Shown one piece after another: positions 21,258 to 30,196 of a stretch of DNA of 64,000 nucleotides. A program made the translations under genes and the position numbers. The stretch covers positions 1,736,001 to 1,800,000 of the forward strand of contig NZ_CP133888.1 of assembly GCF_041228405.1 (NCBI RefSeq). The letters are read 5' to 3'. Each line of letters opens with the position of its first letter. Within the stretch, counting starts at the first letter, position 1. Source of the stretch: Salinilacustrithrix flava. GTDB taxonomy: Bacteria; Actinomycetota; Acidimicrobiia; Acidimicrobiales; Salinilacustritrichaceae. The notes below the pieces were generated by a model. That model worked only from the letters and a program-made list of their open reading frames with translations. It made no database searches and was not told where the DNA came from.

Positions 21258-22745
21258 GTGCTCGCCGTGCTCGCCCAGGTCAGCGACTTCGTCGCCCCCA
21301 ACATCGACTTCCACGCGTTCGGTCCCGAGCTCGCGCTCGTGGGCGCGCTCGTGGCGGTGCTGGTCGTCGACGTGATCAAGCCGGATGGGAACAACCCGTT
21401 CCTGTCCTCCATCGCCGGCCTCGGCGTGCTCGGCGCCCTGATCCCGGTGATCACGCTGGCCACCGATGGCGCCGACCGGTTCCTGTTCGACGGCGCCTAC
21501 GTGGTCGACAACTTCTCGCTGGTCCTCAAGGCACTGTTCCTGGTGTCGGGCTACGTCGTGATCCTCATGTCGACGAACTACATCGCCGAGGGCGACTACG
21601 CCGAGGGTGAGTACTACATCTTGCTGCTGTCCTCGCTGATCGGCATGACGCTGATGGCCAGCGCGCGCGACCTCATCACGGTGTTCATCGCCCTCGAGCT
21701 GCTCTCGATCCCGGCCTACATGCTCGCCGGCTGGCGCAAGCGGGACCTGATCGGCAACGAGGCCGGCGTGAAGTACTACCTGATGGGCGTGTTCGCCTCG
21801 GCGGTGCTGCTCTACGGCATGTCGCTGCTCTTCGGCGTCGCCGGCGACACCCGCCTCACCGAGATCGGCCAGGCCATCGCCGGCGGTGCCGGCGAGACGG
21901 CGCTGATCACCCTCGCCATCGTCTTCGTCGTCGTCGGCTTCGCCTTCAAGGTGTCGGCGGTGCCGTTCCACACCTGGGCGCCCGACGTGTACGAGGGCGC
22001 GCCCACACCGATCACCGCGTTCCTCGCGGTGGCGTCCAAGGCCGCCGGCTTCGTGGCCCTGCTCCAGGTGATCTACCTCGCCTTCCCCGGGCGCGACGAC
22101 GTCATCCAGCCCCTGATGTGGGTGCTGGCTGCGGCCACCATGACCATCGGCAACCTGATCGCGCTGCGCCAGACCAACGTGGTCCGGCTGCTGGCGTACT
22201 CCGGTGTCGCCCAGGCCGGCTTCATCCTCGCCCCGCTGTCGGTCGCGTCGGAGCTGTCCCTGCAGGCCGTCATCACCTACCTGGTGATCTACGCCGCCAT
22301 GAACCTCGGCGCCTTCGCCGCCGTCATCGGCATCGCCCGCAAGACCCGCTCGGCCGAGATCACGTCCTTCGGCGGCCTGTTCGAGTACGCCCCTGGCCTC
22401 ACCGTGATCCTGTCGCTGTTCCTGTTCAGCCTCGCCGGCATCCCGCCGCTGGGCGGCTGGCTGGCCAAGTTCGTGGTCTTCCGGGCCCTGGCCGATGCCA
22501 ACACCGCATCCGGCTACGTGATGGGTGCCATCGTCGCCGTCAACTCGGTGATCGCGCTGTACTACTACGCGAACGTGGCCCGCGAGATGTGGATGAAGCC
22601 GGTCCCCGACGGCGACCGCAGCCCGGTCGTGGTGCCGTTCTCCATCGGCGCGGCCCTGGCCCTCACCGTCGTGGCCACCATGGCCTTCGGCGTGTCGAAC
22701 CTGGCCACCCGCCTCGGCGACCAGGCCACGTTCCTGGCCTTCTGA
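21258..22745 (+). CDS. nuoN: NADH-quinone oxidoreductase subunit N, second copy
   Basis: The protein has 495 residues and is an antiporter-like subunit with VFIALELLSIPAYMLAGW, PFHTWAPDVYEGAPTPITAF and QTNVVRLLAYSGVAQAGF. Note Val-Val where the first copy has Val-Lys (QTDVKRMLAY) at the helix-8 lysine position, a possible change in the proton path. It starts at GTG 21258, 4 bp after nuoM, and is the last gene of the second operon. Confidence 0.95.
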   Translation: MLAVLAQVSDFVAPNIDFHAFGPELALVGALVAVLVVDVIKPDGNNPFLSSIAGLGVLGALIPVITLATDGADRFLFDGAYVVDNFSLVLKALFLVSGYVVILMSTNYIAEGDYAEGEYYILLLSSLIGMTLMASARDLITVFIALELLSIPAYMLAGWRKRDLIGNEAGVKYYLMGVFASAVLLYGMSLLFGVAGDTRLTEIGQAIAGGAGETALITLAIVFVVVGFAFKVSAVPFHTWAPDVYEGAPTPITAFLAVASKAAGFVALLQVIYLAFPGRDDVIQPLMWVLAAATMTIGNLIALRQTNVVRLLAYSGVAQAGFILAPLSVASELSLQAVITYLVIYAAMNLGAFAAVIGIARKTRSAEITSFGGLFEYAPGLTVILSLFLFSLAGIPPLGGWLAKFVVFRALADANTASGYVMGAIVAVNSVIALYYYANVAREMWMKPVPDGDRSPVVVPFSIGAALALTVVATMAFGVSNLATRLGDQATFLAF

Positions 22746-22900
22746 TCCGGGCTTCCTCACTGTACTTCTGGGGCTTCCTCGCTCCTTCGTCGCTGCGGGG
22801 AGCCCCACGTTCCCACGGAGGCCACTTGCACCAACTCGGTCGCTCCGCTGGCGCTTCGCTACCGGTACCGATCCGTGCCTGAGTCGATCGCGCCTGCCTG
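22746..22900 (+). other. Spacer after nuoN with terminator-like and repeat-like sequence
   Basis: No gene is supported here. GGGGCT at 22773 and AGCCCC about 30 bp later can pair, and the region downstream (CACCAACTCGGTCGCTCCGC, near 22831) resembles the inverse of the nuoD-nuoH spacer (ACCGAGTTG). It may end the nuo transcript and hold a copy of a dispersed element. No clear promoter for the next gene is visible, so readthrough into the methyltransferase is possible. Confidence 0.35.
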
Positions 22901-23821
22901 ATGGAGTCCGTCTACGCCTTCGTCGAGCGGGCGCTCTACGGGCCCGATGGCTTCTACGAGCACGGCGGCCGGGCCGGCCGGCGCGGTGCGTCCTTCGTCA
23001 CCAGCCCCGAGGTCGGCCCGCTGTTCGGTGCCGTGCTCGCCCGAGCCCTCGACCGCTGGTGGGACGACGCCGGCCGACCCGACGAGTGGGTCGTGGTCGA
23101 CGCCGGCGCCGGTCCCGGGACCCTGGCCCGGGCGATCCTGGCCGCCGCGCCGGCGTGCGCGGGTGCGCTCCGGCTCGTCTGCGTCGAGCGCACCGCCGCG
23201 CAGCGCGAGCTCCACCCCGACGGTGTGGCCTCGACGGACCGGCTGCCCGAGGCCGCCGACGTGATCGTTGCCAACGAGCTGCTCGACAACCTCGCCTTCG
23301 ACCTGCTCGAGCGGACCGACGACGGCTGGGTGCCGGTCGAGGTCCACCCTGACGGCACCACCCGGCCCGACACCGGAGGGCCCCGCGTGCCGGTGGCCAC
23401 GGCGGCCGCCGCCTGGGTCATCGATGCCCGCAGGCGCCTGCGGCCCCACGGCCGCCTCGTGTGCTTCGACTACGCCGACACCACCGCGGCGCTCGCGGCG
23501 CGGCCGTGGACCGACTGGGTCCGGGCCTTCGCCGGCCACGAGCTGATCCCCGACCCCTTCGTCCAGCCCGGCACCCGCGACGTCACCGTCGTCGTCCCGT
23601 GGGACCAGCTGCCGACGCCGGATCGCAGCACCGAGCAGGCCACGTGGCTGGCCGAGCACGGCATCGACGAGCTCGTCGCCGAGGGCATCGCCCACTGGCA
23701 GGCCCACGCCGCCGCCCCCGACCTCACCGCCATGCGGATGCGCAGCCGGGTGCGGGAGGCAGAGGCACTCACCGACCCCGCCGGCCTCGGTGCCTTCTGG
23801 GTGGGGGAGTGGCGCCCCTGA
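22901..23821 (+). CDS. MidA/NDUFAF7-family SAM-dependent methyltransferase
   Basis: The protein has 306 residues. Family markers of COG1565 are visible: RRGASFVTSPEVGPLFGAVL near residue 28, the SAM site VVDAGAGPGTLARAIL near residue 66, and VIVANELLDNLAFDL near residue 120. In mitochondria the homologue NDUFAF7 dimethylates an arginine of the NuoD counterpart and is needed for complex I assembly. Its position directly after the second complex I operon supports the same job here. A stop codon just upstream (22880) fixes the ATG at 22901 as the earliest start, so the N-terminus is short for the family. Confidence 0.85.
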   Translation: MESVYAFVERALYGPDGFYEHGGRAGRRGASFVTSPEVGPLFGAVLARALDRWWDDAGRPDEWVVVDAGAGPGTLARAILAAAPACAGALRLVCVERTAAQRELHPDGVASTDRLPEAADVIVANELLDNLAFDLLERTDDGWVPVEVHPDGTTRPDTGGPRVPVATAAAAWVIDARRRLRPHGRLVCFDYADTTAALAARPWTDWVRAFAGHELIPDPFVQPGTRDVTVVVPWDQLPTPDRSTEQATWLAEHGIDELVAEGIAHWQAHAAAPDLTAMRMRSRVREAEALTDPAGLGAFWVGEWRP

Positions 23822-23860
23822 CTTCTGGCAGCGGCTGCGGAACGGGGTGACGGAAGCCCG

Positions 23861-23889
23861 CTGACCCCGCCGACCGGCTCGGGTACCGT
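23861..23889 (+). promoter_or_regulatory. Leaderless promoter of the ABC exporter operon
   Basis: CTGACC (23861-23866) and TACCGT (23884-23889) are spaced by 17 bp. The -10 box ends 7 bp before the GTG start at 23897 and no ribosome-binding site is present. This matches the leaderless layout seen at several genes in this window. Confidence 0.5.
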
Positions 23890-23896
23890 CCGGCGC

Positions 23897-24832
23897 GTGG
23901 CCCCGGTGATCCGCTGCTCATCGCTCGTGAAGTCCTTCGGTTCGACCCGCGCCCTCGACGGCCTGGACCTCGAGGTCGCCCCGGGGGAGGTCCACGGGTT
24001 CCTCGGCCCCAACGGCGCCGGCAAGACCGTCACCATGCGCATCGTCCTCGGCCTGCTGCGGGCCGACGCCGGTGAGGTCACCCTGCTCGGCGGCGACCCG
24101 TGGCGCGACGCTGTCGCCCTCCACCGGCGCCTCGCCTACGTCCCCGGCGACACCAACCTGTGGCCCAACCTCACGGGCGGCGAGATCATCGACGTGCTCG
24201 GCGGCCTGCGCGGCGGGCTGGACGGCACCCGTCGCGCCGCCCTGGTCGACCGCTTCGACCTGGACCCGCGCAAGAAGGCCCGCACCTACTCCAAGGGCAA
24301 CCGCCAGAAGGTGGCGCTCGTGGCCGCGCTCGCATCCGACGCCGAGCTGCTGGTCCTCGACGAACCGACCTCCGGCCTCGACCCCCTGATGGAGGCGGTC
24401 TTCCAGGACTGCATCCTCGACGCCCGCGCCGAGGGTCGGACGGTGCTGCTGTCGAGCCACATCCTGGCCGAGGTGGAGAAGCTGTGCGACCGGGTGACCA
24501 TCATCCGGCAGGGGGCCACGGTGCAGACCGGCACGCTCGACGAGCTCCGCCACCTCACGCGCACGACGGTCACCGCCGAGGTCCGGGAGTCACCCGAGGC
24601 GCTCGGCGACCTGGCCGGCGTGCACGACCTCGTCGTCGACGGGCACCGGGCGTCCTTCGACGTCGACAGCGACCACCTCGACGAGGCGATCAGCCGGCTG
24701 GCCGCCCTCGGGGTCACCTCGCTCACCAGCCACCCGCCCACGCTCGAGGAGCTGTTCCTGCGCCACTACGGCGACGAGCTGGCCGACATCGGCGTCGCCG
24801 GCACCGCCGCTCCCGACGACGGCCGCCCGTGA
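23897..24832 (+). CDS. ABC exporter ATP-binding protein
   Basis: The protein has 311 residues. Walker A is GPNGAGKT (residues 37-44), the signature region is YSKGNRQKVALVAAL, Walker B is LLVLDEPTSGLD, and the switch His is in LLSSHILAEVE. The C-terminal 90 residues are the DUF4162-like extension common in drug/polyketide-type exporters. It couples with the permease that starts at its stop codon. The substrate is unknown. Confidence 0.93.
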   Translation: MAPVIRCSSLVKSFGSTRALDGLDLEVAPGEVHGFLGPNGAGKTVTMRIVLGLLRADAGEVTLLGGDPWRDAVALHRRLAYVPGDTNLWPNLTGGEIIDVLGGLRGGLDGTRRAALVDRFDLDPRKKARTYSKGNRQKVALVAALASDAELLVLDEPTSGLDPLMEAVFQDCILDARAEGRTVLLSSHILAEVEKLCDRVTIIRQGATVQTGTLDELRHLTRTTVTAEVRESPEALGDLAGVHDLVVDGHRASFDVDSDHLDEAISRLAALGVTSLTSHPPTLEELFLRHYGDELADIGVAGTAAPDDGRP

Positions 24833-26427
24833 TGCGGACCCTCACCGGCCTCTGGCGGCTCGTCCGCCTGATCCTGCGGCGCGATCGCGTCCGGCTCCCC
24901 GTGTGGGTGCTGGGCCTGGCTGCGGTCGTCATCGGCTCCGGCGCCTCGCTCGTGCCGCTGTACCCCGAGCAGGCCGACATCCAGCAGTACGTCGACCTCT
25001 TCGGCGACAACCCTGCGCTCATCGCCTTCGCCGGGCCGGGCTACGGGTTCGACAACCCCAACCTCGGCGTGATCCTGGTGAACGAGACCCAGCTCTGGGC
25101 CTGCATCGGCATCGCGCTGATGAGCATCTTCCTGGTCAACCGCCACACACGGGCCGAGGAGGACGCCGAACGCACCGAGGTCCTCCGCTCGAGCATCGTC
25201 GGGCGCCACGCCCCCACCGCGGCGGCCGTCGTCGTGGTCGCCGCGGCGAACGTCGTGTTCGCCGCCCTGTGCGGGATCGCGTTCGTGGCCCTCGGCTACG
25301 GCGCCACGGGCACGCTCGCCTACGCCGCCGGCCTCGCCGGGTGCGGTCTGGTGTTCACCGGCCTGACCGCGGCCCTCGCCCAGCTCGCCGGCAGCAGCCG
25401 GGCCACGCTCGGGCTGGCCACGGCCGTGCTCGGCCTCGCGTTCGTGCTCCGGGCCGTCGGGGACATCACGGGCAACGTGCTGCGCTGGCTGTCCCCGATC
25501 GGCTGGGCCCAGGGCGTGCGGGCCTACGCCGGCGAGCAGTGGTGGCCGGTGGCCCTCTGCCTCGCCGCCACCCTCCTCGCCGTGGCGGCGGCCTTCTGGC
25601 TGGCGACCCGCCGGGACCTGGGCTCGGGGATCCTGCCCCAGCGGCCCGGCCCCGCCCGGGCCGGGACGTGGGCCCGCAGCCCCATCGGCCTCGCGGTGCG
25701 GCTCCAGCGGGCAACGATCGTGGCGTGGATGGCCGGGCTCGCCCTCATGGGCGGCGTCTACGGCTCCATCGGTGAGGACGTCGAGGAGATGATCGAGGAC
25801 AACGAGGCCTTCGCCGACGTCCTCGCCCAGATGGGCGGCGCCGACGTCACCGACTCCTTCTTCGCCACCGCCGTGTCGATGCAGGCCGTGCTCGCCGCCG
25901 GCTTCGCCATCTCCGCCGCGCTGCGGATCCGGTCCGAGGAGGCCGCCGGCCGGGTGGAGCCCATCCTCGCCGGCCCGGTCGGTCGGTGGCGCTGGGCGTG
26001 GAGCCACCTGCTGGTGGCTGCCGTGGGCACCGTGCTGGTGGTCGCCGCCGGCGGCGTGGGCGTCGGTGCCTCCTACGCCGCCGTGTCCGGCGACGCCAGC
26101 CAGGTGCTGCGCCTCACCGGCGCCGCCCTCGCCACCGTGCCGGCCGTGCTGGTGCTGGCCGGGGTTGCCGTCGCCCTGTTCGGGGCATCGCTGCGCCTCT
26201 CCCTGGTGGCCTGGGCCGGCCTCGGCGTGGTCGTCCTCGTCGAGCTGTTCGGCGAGCTGCTCCGGCTGCCGTCGTGGTCCCGGGTGGTCTCCCCGTTGCA
26301 CCACGTGCCCGGGCTCCCCGCCGAGGACCTGCGCGCCGTGCCGCTGCTCGTCCTCACCGTCATCGCCGTGGCCCTCACCGCGGTCGGCCTGGCTCGGTTC
26401 CGGTCCCGGGACCTCCAGGTCGGTTAA
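24832..26427 (+). CDS. ABC exporter permease, tetronasin/polyketide-exporter type
   Basis: The protein has 531 residues and about 12 hydrophobic helices in two similar halves of six. The N-terminal half has the loop VNETQLWACIGIALMSIFLV and the RHTRAEEDAERTEVLRSSIV segment. The latter recurs as RIRSEEAAGRVEPILAGPVG in the second half, typical of the TnrB3-like exporters described for polyketide resistance. The real substrate cannot be read from sequence. The ATG overlaps the ATP-binding gene stop (TGATG). The stop overlaps the tail of the opposite-strand VOC gene. Confidence 0.88.
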   Translation: MRTLTGLWRLVRLILRRDRVRLPVWVLGLAAVVIGSGASLVPLYPEQADIQQYVDLFGDNPALIAFAGPGYGFDNPNLGVILVNETQLWACIGIALMSIFLVNRHTRAEEDAERTEVLRSSIVGRHAPTAAAVVVVAAANVVFAALCGIAFVALGYGATGTLAYAAGLAGCGLVFTGLTAALAQLAGSSRATLGLATAVLGLAFVLRAVGDITGNVLRWLSPIGWAQGVRAYAGEQWWPVALCLAATLLAVAAAFWLATRRDLGSGILPQRPGPARAGTWARSPIGLAVRLQRATIVAWMAGLALMGGVYGSIGEDVEEMIEDNEAFADVLAQMGGADVTDSFFATAVSMQAVLAAGFAISAALRIRSEEAAGRVEPILAGPVGRWRWAWSHLLVAAVGTVLVVAAGGVGVGASYAAVSGDASQVLRLTGAALATVPAVLVLAGVAVALFGASLRLSLVAWAGLGVVVLVELFGELLRLPSWSRVVSPLHHVPGLPAEDLRAVPLLVLTVIAVALTAVGLARFRSRDLQVG

Positions 26428-26789
26428 TCGTCGATCGGGTCGGAGATCCGGAGGCGGTTGCCGTCGGGGTCCTCGACCTTGAGCTCGCGGCCCCACGGCA
26501 CCTCGGTGGGCTCCTGGTCCAGACGCCGGGCGAGGTCGTCGAGCTGGCTGTGGCGGATGTAGATGAGCGTGTCGGGGCTGGCGTCGTCGTCGTGCTCGGA
26601 GAGGTAGATGTGCCCCCGCCCGCGCGCGATGGACGCGAACCCCGGCTCGTCGGGCTCGAGGCGGTGCTCCCACTCCTTGTGGAACCCGAGCTGGGCGTAC
26701 CACGCGACCGACTGGTCGATGGACGTGACGCGCAGGATCGGGATCACCTCTTGTGACACCGCGGTCACGCTAATGGCTGGGATCGACAC
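26424..26789 (-). CDS. VOC (glyoxalase/bleomycin-resistance fold) protein
   Basis: The protein has 121 residues. One VOC module pair is visible: VIPILRVTSIDQSVAWYAQL at the start, and GRELKVEDPDGNRLRISDP at the end with a typical metal-ligand-like Glu and Asp-Pro-Asp-Gly-Asn turn. Such proteins include dioxygenases, glyoxalases and antibiotic-binding proteins; the substrate is unknown. The start is uncertain: GTG 26789, or an internal GTG at VTAVSQE or VIPILR. It is convergent with the ABC permease. Confidence 0.75.
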   Translation of the reverse strand: MSIPAISVTAVSQEVIPILRVTSIDQSVAWYAQLGFHKEWEHRLEPDEPGFASIARGRGHIYLSEHDDDASPDTLIYIRHSQLDDLARRLDQEPTEVPWGRELKVEDPDGNRLRISDPIDD

Positions 26790-26821
26790 CCGGCTCGGGG
26801 CCGGCCCCCTACGGTGGCGCC

Positions 26822-27952
26822 ATGCGCACCGCCGTCACCGAACGCCTCGGCATCGAGTTCCCGATCCTGGCCTTCAGCCACTGCCGCGACGTCGTCGCCG
26901 CCGTCACCAACTCCGGGGGCATGGGCGTCCTCGGCGCGGTCGCCCACAGCCCGAAGCAGCTCGAGATCGACCTCGACTGGATCGCCGCGGAGACCAAGGG
27001 CAAGCCCTTCGGCGTCGACCTGCTGATCCCCCAGAAGTTCGTGGGCGCCGACGACGGCGGCCTCGAGGTCGGGAGCCTGCGGGACCTCATCCCCGCCGAG
27101 CACCGCGAGTGGCTCGACGGCCTCCTCGCCCAGAACGGCATCCCGCCGCTGCCCGAAGACGACGCCGAGGCGGTCCGCAGCTACGGCGGCATGCGCGTCG
27201 ATCCGAAGTCGATGGCGCCCCTCGTGGACATCTCCTTCGCAAAGGGCGTGTCGCTCATGGCCTCGGCGCTCGGGCCGCCCCCGCCCTGGCTCATCGAGCG
27301 GGCCAAGGCCGAGGGCGAGGTCCCCGTGGCCGCCCTCGCCGGGTCCCTCGAGCACGCCATCCGCCACGACCAGGCCGGCGCCGACCTGATCATCGCCCAG
27401 GGCACCGAAGCAGGTGGGCACACCGGCGAGGTCGCCACCATGGTCCTGGTCCCCGAGGTCGTCGACGCCGTCCAAGCGCCCGTGCTGGCCGCCGGCGGCA
27501 TCGGGCGGGGCCGCCAGATCGCCGCGTCGCTCGCCCTCGGCGCCGAGGGCGTGTGGTGCGGATCGGTGTGGCTCACCACCCAGGAGGCCGAGACCTCCGA
27601 CGTCATCAAGGACAAGTTCCTCGCTGCCCCGTCCTCGGGCACCGTCCGGTCCCGCTCGCTCACCGGCAAGCCGGCCCGCATGATCCGCACCGACTGGACC
27701 GACGCGTGGGAGTCGGAGCCCTCGCCGGGGCCCCTCGGCATGCCGCTGCAGTCGCTGCTGGTGGCCGAGGCCCAGAGCCGCATCGCCCGGGTCGCGGCGA
27801 AGGACGAGGGCGCTCGTCGCCTGTCCACCTACTTCGTCGGCCAGATCGTGGGCTCCATGAACACGGTCCAGCCCGCCGCCCGCGTCGTGCTCGACATGGT
27901 CGAGGAGTTCATCGACGCCGTCGAGCGCCTCGACGGTCTGCTCCAGGACTGA
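26822..27952 (+). CDS. Nitronate monooxygenase-like FMN protein
   Basis: The protein has 376 residues and is a TIM-barrel flavoprotein of the NMO/2-nitropropane dioxygenase family. The markers are the N-terminal LGIEFPILAFSH, the region AGADLIIAQGTEAGGHTGEV with the FMN-binding Gly and catalytic-type His, PVLAAGGIGRGRQIAASLAL and EGVWCGSVWL. A -10-like TACGGT ends 6 bp before the ATG, suggesting a leaderless transcript. It sits upstream of a hydrolase and an acyl-CoA dehydrogenase, so a role in acid or nitro-compound catabolism is conceivable but not shown. Confidence 0.87.
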   Translation: MRTAVTERLGIEFPILAFSHCRDVVAAVTNSGGMGVLGAVAHSPKQLEIDLDWIAAETKGKPFGVDLLIPQKFVGADDGGLEVGSLRDLIPAEHREWLDGLLAQNGIPPLPEDDAEAVRSYGGMRVDPKSMAPLVDISFAKGVSLMASALGPPPPWLIERAKAEGEVPVAALAGSLEHAIRHDQAGADLIIAQGTEAGGHTGEVATMVLVPEVVDAVQAPVLAAGGIGRGRQIAASLALGAEGVWCGSVWLTTQEAETSDVIKDKFLAAPSSGTVRSRSLTGKPARMIRTDWTDAWESEPSPGPLGMPLQSLLVAEAQSRIARVAAKDEGARRLSTYFVGQIVGSMNTVQPAARVVLDMVEEFIDAVERLDGLLQD

Positions 27953-27970
27953 GCAGGGCACAGAGGACCG

Positions 27971-28873
27971 ATGCCGAGCGAGCTGCTGCGCACCGACCAG
28001 GTCACCATCGGCGGTGTGCCGACCCGGGCCGTCCGAGCGCCTGGCGATCCCGACAAGGTCCGCTACCTGTTCCTGCACGGGTTCTCCGACAGCGCCGACT
28101 GCTGGCAGCGGGTCCAGAAGCGCCTCGCTGCTGCCGGTCACGGCTCGCTGGCGGTGGACCAGCCCTCCCACGGCCACGCCGACCACCTCCGGCCCGACCT
28201 GTCCCTCATCGAGCAGTTCCTCGCCTTCGCCGCCGCCGCAGCGCGAGCCACCGACGACGGCCGCCCGATCGTCGTCGTGGGCAACTCGCTCGGCGGCGCC
28301 CACGCCCTGCTCCTCGGCCAGCACCACCCCGAGCTGGTGCACGGCGTGGCGGCCATCTCCCCGGCGGCCTTCGACCACCCGGGCTGGTTCCGGATCCTGG
28401 AGTCACGCTTCAACGTGGCCCCCGACGGCGTGGTCCCCGCCGTGGTGCGCCGCGCCCTGGCCGGGCCGGCCATGCGCGCCGTCGGCTTCGGCATGCCGCA
28501 CCGCGTGCCGTCCGGCTTCGTCCGGACCTGGGCGAAGTCGTGGCACGACCCGGCCCGGCGACGTGCCCTGCACGACCTGGCCACCCGCGTGCCGGCCGAG
28601 TACTTCCACGCGGACCCGGTGGACCTGTGCGCCATCGACGTCCCCGTCCTGGCCCTCTGGGGCACGCGCGACCGGCTCACGCTGATCAGCAGCCGCGAGC
28701 GGTTCGAGCAGGACTGCGCCGACCTCGAGTTCGTGGCCCTGCCCGGGGTCGGGCACATGGCCCAGGTCGAGGTCCCCGGCCGAACCACCAAGCACCTCCT
28801 GGCCTTCGCCGAGCGCGTCGATGCCTCGGCTCCCGGTGCGCGCACCCCCGAGCCCGAGCTGGCCAGCGCCTGA
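27971..28873 (+). CDS. Alpha/beta-hydrolase fold protein
   Basis: The protein has 300 residues. The oxyanion region is YLFLHGFSDSADCW, the nucleophile elbow is VVVGNSLGGAHALLL (Ser in GNSLGG), the acid is probably in ALWGTRDRLTLIS, and the catalytic His is in PGVGHMAQVEVPGRT. It has no signal peptide. It lies 18 bp after the NMO-like gene, so probably in the same transcript. The substrate cannot be assigned. Confidence 0.88.
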   Translation: MPSELLRTDQVTIGGVPTRAVRAPGDPDKVRYLFLHGFSDSADCWQRVQKRLAAAGHGSLAVDQPSHGHADHLRPDLSLIEQFLAFAAAAARATDDGRPIVVVGNSLGGAHALLLGQHHPELVHGVAAISPAAFDHPGWFRILESRFNVAPDGVVPAVVRRALAGPAMRAVGFGMPHRVPSGFVRTWAKSWHDPARRRALHDLATRVPAEYFHADPVDLCAIDVPVLALWGTRDRLTLISSRERFEQDCADLEFVALPGVGHMAQVEVPGRTTKHLLAFAERVDASAPGARTPEPELASA

Positions 28874-28954
28874 TCCTCGCCGTCTGGCTCCGGCCGGAGC
28901 GCATCTGCTGGACTGACAACCGCCGTTGCCAGCCTGCACGTCGAGGGGAAGTCG

Positions 28955-30196
28955 ATGACCGTCACCACCACTGCGCCCGGTGCGCTGAGCCAGGACGAGG
29001 CCGCCGCCTTCCGCCAGCGCTGCATCGAGTTCCTCGATGAGCACGCCACCGGCATCCACCTCGACGGCGACCCCGATCCCCGGGCCGAGAAGCGCCTCCG
29101 CGCCGCGCAGGCCTTCCAGCAGGCCCTGGCCGATGCCGGCCTCGCCGGCATCACGTACCCCGCCGAGTACGGCGGCGCCGGGCTCACCAAGGAGCACGAC
29201 AAGATCTGGCGCGAGTGCTACGCGCAGTACCCGTTCATGACCAGCGAGCTCACGATCAGCCACGGCATGTGCCTGCCGATGCTGGCCGAGTACGGCACCG
29301 AGGAGCAGAAGCAGCGCTACCTGGCCGACAACATCGCAGCCCGCACCGTCTGGTGCCAGATGTTCTCCGAGCCCGGCGCCGGCTCCGACGTCGCCAGCCT
29401 CCAGAGCCGGGCCGTCCTCGACGGTGAGGAGTGGATCCTCAACGGCCAGAAGGTCTGGACCACCCTCGCCCACCTGTGCGACTTCGGGATCGTCATCGCC
29501 CGCACCGATCCGGACCAGCCCAAGCACGCCGGCATCTCGATGTTCATCGTCGACATGCGCGCCCCGGGCGTCGAGATCCGCCCCATCCACCAGGTCGACG
29601 GCGGCCTGCACTTCAACGAGATCTTCTTCACCGACGTCCGCATCCCGGCCGAGAACCTGGTCGGCGATCTCAACAACGGCTGGCGCCTGGCCACGGCGAT
29701 GCTCATGTACGAGCGCGTGGCCATCGGCGGCGGCGGCACCGACGGCGTCACCCACGCCAACGCCGACGCCCTCATCCTCGAGGCGGAGAAGCGGGGCGTG
29801 CTCGGCGACCCGGCCCTGCGCAACGACCTCATGGACCTGTACATCCAGGAGTCGGTGAAGTCCATGAACAGCCTGCGGACCCGGGCCGAGCTGAAGGCGG
29901 GCAAGACGCCCGGTCCGGCCGGCTCGCTCGGCAAGCTCCAGGGCACGCTCGTCAGCTACCTCGCGCGCGACCTGTCGATGCGCGTCGTGGGCGCCGACAG
30001 CATCGCCTGGGACGAGGAGGGTGGCCACAGGTGGTCGACCCAGGCCATCCGCTCCATGGGCAGCGGCATCGCCGGCGGCACCAACGAGATCCAGAAGAAC
30101 ATCATCGGCGACCGCGTCCTCGGCCTGCCCCGCGAGCCGAGCGTCGACAAGGACGTCCCGTTCAAGGACCTCCGCGTCGGCACCCAGCGCGACTGA
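28955..30196 (+). CDS. Acyl-CoA dehydrogenase
   Basis: The protein has 413 residues and is a FAD-dependent dehydrogenase introducing the alpha-beta double bond in acyl-CoAs. The markers are WCQMFSEPGAGSDVASLQSR (FAD/substrate loop), GQKVWTTLAHLCDFGIVIAR, and a C-terminal GSGIAGGTNEIQKNIIGDRV with the family's terminal FAD motif. A GAGGGGAAG ribosome-binding site precedes the ATG at 28955. Chain specificity is not readable. The stop abuts the sulfotransferase tail on the other strand. Confidence 0.92.
   Translation: MTVTTTAPGALSQDEAAAFRQRCIEFLDEHATGIHLDGDPDPRAEKRLRAAQAFQQALADAGLAGITYPAEYGGAGLTKEHDKIWRECYAQYPFMTSELTISHGMCLPMLAEYGTEEQKQRYLADNIAARTVWCQMFSEPGAGSDVASLQSRAVLDGEEWILNGQKVWTTLAHLCDFGIVIARTDPDQPKHAGISMFIVDMRAPGVEIRPIHQVDGGLHFNEIFFTDVRIPAENLVGDLNNGWRLATAMLMYERVAIGGGGTDGVTHANADALILEAEKRGVLGDPALRNDLMDLYIQESVKSMNSLRTRAELKAGKTPGPAGSLGKLQGTLVSYLARDLSMRVVGADSIAWDEEGGHRWSTQAIRSMGSGIAGGTNEIQKNIIGDRVLGLPREPSVDKDVPFKDLRVGTQRD

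Noticed and set aside
17135..21463. Very long minus-strand open frame of over 1400 codons opposite nuoL and nuoM
   Set aside because: Its composition (Gly/His/Glu/Asp/Val repeats) is the antisense of C-ending codons in high-GC genes; the plus strand encodes clearly conserved NuoL and NuoM.
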